Source: Gloeopeniophorella convolvens
Lineage: Eukaryota > Basidiomycota > Agaricomycetes > Russulales
Reading direction: 5' to 3'
Assembly (NCBI GenBank): GCA_022496205.1
Contig: WTXD01000029.1
Location: 1-64,000, forward strand
Length of the DNA: 64,000 bases
Shown: positions 56,812 to 64,000 of the stretch, piece after piece
Layout: every line of letters begins with the position of its first letter
How positions within the stretch are numbered: the stretch's first letter is position 1
Position numbers and translations under genes: made by a program
The notes under the pieces: generated by a model
The model's database searches: none
Told to the model about the DNA's origin: nothing
The model's input: the letters and a program-made list of their open reading frames with translations, nothing else

Positions 56812-58715
56812 ATGCTCTTCCACTCAGCCCTCGCTGCGGTGCTCGCCCTCCCCGCGCTCATCAGCGCCAAACAGATACCCGTCGTTGACGGTGTGATCGG
56901 TGGTGTCCCCGCTGCAGTGAAAGCCCCCAAGTTCAAGGCGGACCTCGCCGTTGATGCCTCCTCGCAACCTACCCCTGGAAAGCTCCGTGTGGTGGAGAAC
57001 TCGGGCGTCTGTGGTATGCATGAGTTGTACCCCATTGATGGCGTCGTATCATGCTCATCGCTTGTGACAGAAACCACACCCGGAGTCTACCAGGCTTCGG
57101 GTTACGGCGATCTTACGTCGAATGAGAGCGTCTGGTGCGTCCTGTCCTGCTCTGTCCTCTATGGCGACACTAACTTGTCTGGTTCAATAGGTTCTGGTTC
57201 TTTGCTGCACGCAACAACCCTGATACCGCACCTCTCATCACGTGGTTCAATGGCGGCGTAAGTGCATAGTCATCACTGCGCAGTCATGCAGCATCTGAAC
57301 TTCTATGCTAGCCCGGAAGCTCCAGCATGATTGGTCTCTTCCAAGAACTCGGGCCTTGCCGTATCAACAACCAGAGCACAGGTGTTGACCTAAACCCGGA
57401 AGCTTGGAACACCAATGCGAACGTGTACGTCGAATCTCTAACTTTCCGTGCGGCGCAGGCTCAACGGCAACGCAGGCTGTTCATCGACCAACCAATCGGT
57501 GTCGGCTTCTCGTACGGCTCTACAACCGTTGGCACCTCCGAGGAGGCCGCGTCCGATGTCTGGAAGTTCCTGCAAATCTGGTTTGCGGATTCCCGTTTCA
57601 GCAAGTACGCGAGTCGCGAATTTGCCATCTGGACCGAGTCATACGGTGGTCACTATGGTCCCACGTTCGCCGCGTATGTGCTATCAGAGAAGTCGCTACC
57701 TTGGTCTCATCTGACAACCGTTTCAGGTATTTCCTGCAGCAGAATGCCGGCATTGCTAACGGCACGGTGCAAGGCTTACCCATCAACCTCAAAGTGCTTG
57801 GCGTTGGTGATGGCCTCACAGTGCGTAGAGCTAGCGTCCGCCAAGCAGATGGCTAATCAGGACGCGCGTCCAGGACCCCATCTCTCAGTATCCTGGCTAC
57901 ATCAGTTATGCTCAGTCGAACCCGTACCACGCTCTGGTCTCCAGTTCGGTCATTTCGAGAGCCAACACGGCCTGGTCATCATCGAACGGTTGCAAGGCTC
58001 AGGTAATACCCTCTTTCAACACGATATCACGTCGACTCACGATAACTAATCAGATCACCGCCTGCAACAACGGCGGAAGCAACTCTGTCTGCTCGAAGGC
58101 CCAGAGCTACTGCAACAACAACATCCTCTCCCCGCTCGCAGGAAACTGGGACGTGTACTATGTGCTCACGCAGAACCCTGATCCGTACCCACCTGCCCTC
58201 GACAACTACCTTGGCAGTTCTGCAGTGACATCCAAGATCGGCGCGCAGTCGACCTGGCAGGAGACTAACGACGATGTATACAACAATTTTGCGTCGACGG
58301 GCGACTGGATGCGCTCGTCGCTGCCTAATCTCGAAACCGTCATCAATGCGGGCGTGCGCACCGTTATCTACGATGGCGATGCTGACTTTATTCTCAACTT
58401 CAATGGCGTCGAGGCCATGGTATGTCTTGTCTAGCATCACCTCCACATCGCTTGATGCTGATCAGACTGTATACACAGGTCGCCTCCTTGAAAACCAAGT
58501 TCTCTGCCACCTTTGCGCAGCAGCAGTTCGCAAATTTCACTGTCAATGGCGTACCCGCAGGCCTGTACAAGAACGCGGGCACGTTCTCGTACGTGCGGGT
58601 CTTCAATGCCGGCCACGAGGTGCCCGCGTACCAGCAGCCCGGCGTGCCCCGTGGCGCTGCAGCACTGCAGATGTTCACGCAGATCATGTCGAACCAGTCC
58701 CTCTCGGGCACGTAA
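56812..58715 (+). CDS. Secreted serine carboxypeptidase (S10)
   Basis: An acid-active exopeptidase that removes C-terminal residues, secreted or vacuolar. MLFHSALAAVLALPALISA is a signal peptide, followed by a propeptide-like stretch. Exon 1 ends in VENSGVC, joined by a 57-nt intron (57014-57070) to ETTPGVYQASGYGDL. Later parts are LITWFNGGPGSSSMIGLFQE (oxyanion-hole NGGPGSSS), NTNANVLFIDQPIGVGFSYG, the catalytic Ser in TESYGGHYGPTF (Glu of GESYGG kept, Gly replaced by Thr), FLQQNAGIANG, a Cys-rich insertion (CNNGGSNSVCSKAQSYC), the catalytic Asp in VIYDGDADFILNFNG and the catalytic His in VFNAGHEVPAYQQPG. Stop at 58715. All catalytic residues are present. Confidence 0.93.
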
Positions 58716-59131
58716 AATCCGCAGGCGAGCTGCGAAATTGCTTGAACCGTGTTGTGCTGTATGTGTGTATGAACGCAATGGATACTTATACCCAATATAC
58801 ATGGGCTTTTTTTTTAAATAACACTGCGCATACTTGATTCATCTCTCGATTGGGGTCAATGGTTGTCTGAGCGTTGCCAGTTGCCATCAGCCTCATCATC
58901 ACGTATTACGCATTACGGAGCCAACTGAGTGAACTGTGCCGGTAACTTGGTAATTGCCGCACACGAGCGGCCGCGCCTGGGTCTTGCTCCTTTCGCTGTG
59001 TCCACCGAATTACCGCACTGATATGGCCGGCGCAATTGAATTCGACCATACGCGAGGCCCCCACCGCCGTTGTTTTTATACACGCTACAGCGCGACGCTT
59101 CTGGACTTTCCACCCTTCGACGACAGCGACG
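58716..59131. other. Intergenic, FAD oxidoreductase promoter
   Basis: A T/TATA-rich GTTTTTATACAC lies near 59071. No gene is seen. Confidence 0.5.
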
Positions 59132-61107
59132 ATGATCAGGAGGACGAGCACTCTCGCCGCCGGCCTGCTGTTCCTCAGTGCAAGCCTGCCCTGGTGCAGC
59201 GCCGACGCTCAACAGGCTCCTTTGCAACCAGCGAACAATGTGCACAAGGCCTGCGTAGAGATCGAGAAGGCCGTCTCCAAGGCCTCGCAGGTGTTCTATC
59301 CGCGTGCGTTTTTGTTTTGTGGGTTGACCTGTGCGTCCTCTGACCTGGGCGGCCGCCTCCTCACAGCACACGTGCAATTTGCTGCGGACAGCAAACACTA
59401 CTTCGCGTCGAGCGATGAGTTCCCGGCGTGCACCGTGGAGCCTGGCAACCCGAAGGATGTGGGGGCTATCGTATGTGCACCTCGCCGTTTTTGTCCGGCC
59501 TGGTCACTGAACCCTTGCTTCATTTGCGATCATAGTTACGCATTGTAGGCTCTCTGCGGACACCGTTTGCCGTCAAGGGTGGGGGTCATAATACCAACCT
59601 CGGCTTTTCGTCGACACAAGGTGTGCAGATCTCAATGGCACGCTTCAACAAGATGCACCTGCGTGATCATTCCACTGCTGTCGACGTTGGCTCTGGTCTG
59701 CTCTGGGACGACGTGTACAAGTTTTTGGACGGCAAAGGTGTGAATGTTGTTGGAGGGCGCGTGCAGGGTGTGGGTGTCGCAGGATTCACGCTCGGCGGCG
59801 GTAAGCCCTGTCTATTCTTCGAGGATATTCATCTCATGACAGTGCAGGTTACTCCTGGAAGAGCAGCCAGTATGGCTTGACGCTTGACAACGTCTTGGAA
59901 TACGAGCTCGTTCTTCCTGATGGAACTATCAAGACGGTCACCCAGGAAGACGAGGACTTGTGGTTCGGTCTGAGGGTCAGCGCTTCTCGTCTTTCACATA
60001 CCATCGGCTCATATTTCAACTAGGGTGGAAACAACAACTTCGTCAGTCCATCATGGTTTGATCCTCAGACGCAGTGCTTACGGACAAACAGGGTATTGTG
60101 ACCAGGTTCACCTTTAAGACCCACCCACAGGGTGACATCTGGGTATGTGGAATCACGTCGAACCTGGGTCTCGGATTTACCATCGTTGCTAGGGAGGATA
60201 CATCATCATCGGTGCTGATCAGGTTGACAAGCTCAGCGAAGCTATTGGCGATTTCCAGGCAAACGTAACCGACAAGAAGGCTATGATCCTACCCACTTTC
60301 AACGCATTCATGGGCCAAGTGGGTCTCGGAGTGTCGCACGTGCACGCTGTTCCTCTGACACCGTTTCCAGAGCATTTTCCTGACGCTGTTGTTCTATGAT
60401 GGGCCTACTCCTCCCGCGGGCGTTTTCGACAAATTCCTGTCGATCCCCACGTATGCTCAAAACCTCACAACGGACTCTTTCTGGAAAGTGTTTGAGGGTA
60501 TCCCTTACGAGAACCCCTATGCTGGCACACGGTGAGCCGGAGCCCCGTACTCCGACATTCACACTCATTCTCTCGTTCAGGGCGGCTTACAATAGCGTCT
60601 CCTTTTCGACTTACGGCCCAAAGCTCTTGAATGCGTTATACAACGAGACCTTCGTGAGCATAAGAAACCTATCCACGCTATCTCTTCTTTTAATGAATCG
60701 ACCTTGAATAGCATTGGGCCGAGAAGCTGACACCCTTGGACGCTGGTGTCGCAGTCGTATACTCCGTCCAAGTGTTCGATAAGGACCTGCTCACCTACGG
60801 CGCGCCATCCGCATACCCTCCGGACCGCTCAGGCTTACGTCTGCCGACGAATGTGTACTTCGGATGGACCAACCCGGAACTCGACACAGTATTTGCCGAT
60901 GCGCTGCGCCAGAGCGCTGCTGTGCTCCGCGCTGTCGCCGCCGAAGAAGGTCAAGTGATGGACAATGTCGCCATATACGGGAACTACGCTCTCAGCGACG
61001 AACCCCTTGAAGGAGTCTATGGCGCCAATGTCCCGAGGCTCCGCGAGATAAAGAAGCGGTATGACCCCGACAATGTCATGGGTCTTGCTGGAGGATTCAA
61101 GTTTTGA
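59132..61107 (+). CDS. Secreted FAD-linked oxidoreductase (PCMH/BBE-like)
   Basis: A flavoprotein of the PCMH FAD-binding type, which oxidises sugars, alcohols or secondary metabolites with O2. MIRRTSTLAAGLLFLSASLP is a signal peptide. FAADSKHYFASSDEFPACTV precedes the FAD site LRTPFAVKGGGHNTNLGFSS, whose His is the usual histidyl-FAD link. GVNVVGGRVQGVGVAGFTLG lacks the second Cys of bicovalent BBE enzymes, so monocovalent FAD is inferred. Then YSWKSSQYGLTLDNVLEYEL, VLPDGTIKTV, GGNNNFGIVTRFTFKTHPQG, VSFSTYGPKLLNAL and the BBE-type C-terminus REIKKRYDPDNVMGLAGGFK, stop 61107. About nine introns; the one inside GGNNNF|GIVTRF is clean. The substrate cannot be told from sequence. Confidence 0.9.
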
Positions 61108-61843
61108 GCCGTCGCTGCTATGATTGCTACTGCATTGTCCAGACTTACTAACGTGTCCCTGCTGTTATGATGAAATGCTACACAACTTTTGGTCATTTTA
61201 TCTTAGACGCTGAGTGCCTAGAAGATGGCTCCTAACCGTTAAACTATCGTTCCCCGTTTGGCCCCCCGTGTTCATCCTGCCGGAGCGCATGGGAATCTAA
61301 GCGCCTCGGCTCGTCTGTACGAGGAAACCTTGGAGAGAAGAAGCTGCCAGCGTGAGCTCGCTGGGCACTCGGAATTGAAAGCGGAGCATTCGTGGGCGCT
61401 CATGTCAACGTTCCATTGCTCCTACTGACGTTGCGTCAAGCCGTTTGGTAGTCGATTGCGCCTCATCCGAGCATCGGGACTGGCTTAGGACAACTTGGCT
61501 CTAGCGCCAGTGGAGTTTTCAGGGGGTTCTGCAATCTGGCCTTTGACAAGCAGTAGCTGGCGGGCGTCAGCGATACAGCCACCTGCCATCCGACTACGCG
61601 AAGATGGGAAGCCCTCCGTTTTCTCAGTGTATACCGTCGGAATCGTGCGTCCTAGGATCCCGGTTCAGCTTCATGCAAACCAAGGTGCTGCGTATTTATA
61701 TTCAGGTGCCCCAGCCTCTCCGATCCAGCCAGTTCTCGCTCTCCCAGACCACACCAGTCCCTAGTTCACGCTCAAAGTTGTCAAGTGGCTGATCCTCTAG
61801 TGCGCAACCAAACCTAACATAATTTCGGGCTTTTCAGTTCGGC
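61108..61843. other. Intergenic, lectin promoter
   Basis: TATTTATA at 61693-61700 lies about 145 bp before the lectin start. Nothing else is recognised. Confidence 0.5.
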
Positions 61844-63136
61844 ATGATACTTCCCTACATACCGCCGGAAGGCATATACTTTCGCCTTCTTGGTCTCGAC
61901 AGCAGATGTTGCATCTACTCTCGCAACCACAAACAGCCCGAGGTTTTCCACCGCCCTCTTTCCTTTGGAGACTTTGAGGACGAATACTTCACACTCGTTC
62001 ATGGCACTGGCAAACACAGCGGTCTGTATGCGATAAAGAGCAGAGCGACGGGAAAGGTGCTATACTCGTGTGGCGGGGCCAAATCCATGGTCGGACACGC
62101 TCCTGAAGATTACAATCATAGGGGCAGGTAGCGATCGCTTCCGCATAGTTCAAATACAGCCCCAGCTAACTTCATCGCCACGTAGGTGGTTTGAACTCGA
62201 ACCTGGAAGAGCCGAATATAGGGGAAATTTTCGCCTCAAAACGCCTTCTGAGAACAGGGTTATATTCTCCCGTATTACCCCGGATCCCGTATTCCATAAT
62301 GAATCTATGGCCAACCACTCCAGGGAACACTACTTCTCGTTTATCTTTGAAGAACTGCAATTCGAGGACATAGAATTTGACGTGGCCAACGGGAAGATTA
62401 CATATTCCAAGAAGCGGTCCATTGCAAGCCAAACACTGGTGAATGATTCATCTCAAACCCAACAATTCCATATCGTCGTGGGCGAAAAGAGGGATCAACG
62501 CAGTTTGCTTGCCTCGGGAAACGGGTACCCGATTGAGAAGTCCGTGAAGTTTAGAGGTTCGTCGTCCTCCGCGTTGGCTCGCTTCGCTAGTCTCTGAAAT
62601 CGAAACCTTGATGCCTGTATCCCCGAACAGCAAACATCCCCGTCATCGACGATTATGGAGAGATCGTTATCGACAGCACGGAGGTGCACGAGCTGACTTA
62701 CGGCGTCACCGACACCCGGGAGAAATGGCATAGGGACACACACTTGGTGACAGTTGAACCGCACGAGGTCGTCAAGGTTGTATTCTCCGTCAGCCAGGGT
62801 GAATTCACGGTGCCGTACACCATCAATTTCTCCTCGAAGACCACGGCGGGGCCTAGCGCTGCGCTATACCGGGGAGGGAGAGACTCTGCAGCGTATTCGT
62901 CCACCGGATCGGCCCAGCAGGGATGTTCTCATCCCCAGGCAGCCGCCCCATGGAAGGGTCCCTATTATACTCCTCCTCCAGAGAATGTGCCTCTCCCGTT
63001 TCCACCCAGTACCCCTGTTTCAACAGGCGCAAAAGCTCAGACGTACACTAAAGGGGTATGGAGAGGGAATGCTACATGGCGCTTAAGAAGTGAAGTGACG
63101 AATGTTACCGAGGTTTGGAGAAGGTTTGCGTTATAA
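61844..63136 (+). CDS. Laetiporus-lectin-like pore-forming protein (beta-trefoil plus aerolysin domain)
   Basis: The product resembles the hemolytic lectins of Laetiporus and related fungi, which bind galactose-type glycans through an N-terminal ricin-B-like beta-trefoil and form membrane pores through an aerolysin-type C-terminal module. Three blocks are seen: about 61844-62128 and 62187-62555 (trefoil, then the start of the aerolysin part), and about 62632-63136, separated by short GT-AG introns. There is no signal peptide, as expected for this family, whose members are made in the cytosol. The trefoil part and the first half of the pore module read well. The last third looks compositionally different, Pro/Ala-rich, and its end is uncertain: a further intron or decay is possible. 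A defence role against nematodes or competitors is inferred from the family. Confidence 0.78.
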
Positions 63137-63519
63137 TCGTACTGGGGGTATGACACACGATGGAGTCGTTGTACGACTGCGCCCAAGTTCTGAGCAAGTG
63201 ACGAGCGATTGCTTACCCGAGAAAATTAACGTCGGAAGTTCGTGGTTCTGCCTTGATATTATTGTTGCGAACATTCGCAGCACAAGTCTCAAACTCGGAG
63301 CCCGTTCTTCAGGCTCGTCCTGTCACCGGTCATTACACCCGACATCATACACAAATACAATTCTGTGAATACACGATTCCGTGATATTCCTCCACGGAGT
63401 CCCCCAAGTAGCATAGCACGTGCAAAACATGACGACACCCCGACCGACGAGCGAGACCAGATACCAGGTGAACATACTATCCGCGGGGTGTCCCACAACA
63501 AGAAGCCCGCGAGACGTCG
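63137..63519. other. Convergent intergenic region
   Basis: 3' flanks of the lectin and of the gene at the right edge. No feature is seen. Confidence 0.5.
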
Positions 63520-64000
63520 CTATATCCAACCCTGAGCCGTGATGAATCCTCTCAGGACCCTATTCAAGCTCATGACCTTCTTGTTCATCTCACTTGGGTG
63601 ATCGCGGACGAACTCTTCGATGTCTCTGTGCCAGCGTGCGGGGAGGCCGAAGTCCACGTACCCATCACCAAACTCGACGAAGTACCTATCGGGTTGGGCA
63701 AGGGAGAGCGACACCGTCTGGAAGACAGCACGCGGCATATCAATACGGGCTCAGGATCAGCAGTAGCGAAAAGGCTGCCTACCAGCACCTGGCGGCCCTT
63801 CCCAGCTGCATCATCCAGCTGCCGGCGCAGCGCGTCGGGAATTCCAGACGTCCAGACAGTCCCGCTCTCCATGAGGACCACATACGAATCATCGTTACCC
63901 ATTGTCACATGTCGGACGCCGTGGTGCGCCTCGCGCATGAGGAGCGCGTCGAGGGCCGGCGGCACGTTGTGCCACTTGCACTCTGTGGTGGAGTGATCTC
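63520..64000 (-). CDS. Conserved basidiomycete protein, 3' part, runs off the window
   Basis: The last two exons of a larger gene. The first is open from the window edge (63999 region) and reads CKWHNVPPALDALLMREAHH then VTMGNDDSYVVLMESG and LRRQLDDAAGKGRQVL. A 62-63-nt intron (CTG|GTAGGC...TTCCAG, phase 0) leads to TVSLSLAQPDRYFVEFGDGY, VDFGLPARWHRDIEEFVRDH and a stop at 63520-63522. The GNDDSYVVLMESG...DRYFVEFGDG pattern is a recurrent C-terminal unit in agaricomycete proteins of unknown function. The N-terminal domain that would identify the gene lies outside the window. Confidence 0.7.

Noticed and set aside
1..64000. CRISPR arrays, bacterial operons, ribosome-binding sites, prophage
   Set aside because: No regularly spaced direct repeats, and the genes have spliceosomal introns, so the DNA is eukaryotic.

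Overview
This window looks like nuclear DNA of a filamentous basidiomycete, most likely an agaricomycete close to the polypores. The evidence is: GC-rich genes split by many introns of about 45-75 nt; DUF6535, HNH, F-box and small Cys-rich gene families that are expanded in Agaricomycetes; a Fet3/Ftr1 iron-uptake pair; and a Laetiporus-type pore-forming lectin. No taxon is certain from sequence alone. All gene models here were joined by eye from conserved protein segments and splice signals.

Layout. 0.4-1.9 kb: broken coding segments of an unknown gene. 1.95 kb: intron-containing tRNA-Gly(GCC). 2.6-4.9 kb (-): DUF6535 membrane protein with frame breaks. 5.6 kb (+): small HxCxxCH protein. 6.6-8.4 kb (-): O-methyltransferase. 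8.8-11.4 kb (-): PH/RA-like signalling protein. 11.8-16.4 kb (-): P-type proton ATPase with a long acidic insert. 17.1-18.3 kb (-): eIF3g. 19.1-21.4 kb (+): coiled-coil protein. 22.0-23.7 kb (+): F-box protein. 24.2 kb (+): 97-aa Cys-rich protein. 25.8-26.4 kb (-): unknown 176-aa protein. 27.9-28.9 kb (-): WrbA-type quinone reductase. 29.5-31.6 kb (-): COP9 signalosome subunit 3. 32.6-33.2 kb (-): broken coding relic. 33.8-35.3 kb (-): cystathionine gamma-lyase with an apparent one-base frameshift.

36.6-40.4 kb (+) is an accessory island: two HNH-type paralogues, the first a pseudogene and the second intact, flank a frame-broken ERCC1/Rad10-like relic. Then come a secreted Ser/Ala-rich protein with an internal P-x-[VL]-I-x-L motif (41.1-42.2 kb, -), cytosolic serine hydroxymethyltransferase (42.7-44.6 kb, +), and a type-B carboxylesterase whose nucleophile elbow reads GCHTG (45.1-47.4 kb, -).

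49.4-54.2 kb is the high-affinity reductive iron-uptake module. A Fet3-type multicopper ferroxidase (-) and an Ftr1 permease (+) are divergent around an 875-bp promoter with three exact ATCTGATAA iron-GATA sites. A second GATA cluster lies at 55.25-55.39 kb with no intact gene beside it. The right end carries a secretory group: S10 carboxypeptidase (56.8-58.7 kb, +), FAD-linked oxidoreductase (59.1-61.1 kb, +), an aerolysin-type lectin (61.8-63.1 kb, +), and the 3' part of a conserved basidiomycete gene running off the right edge (-).

Apart from the iron pair the genes are not an operon or an obvious pathway. Most are housekeeping or lineage-typical genes. The best leads for something undescribed are the repeated-motif secreted protein, the non-canonical esterase, the ATPase insert, the HNH/ERCC1 island and the orphan GATA cluster.
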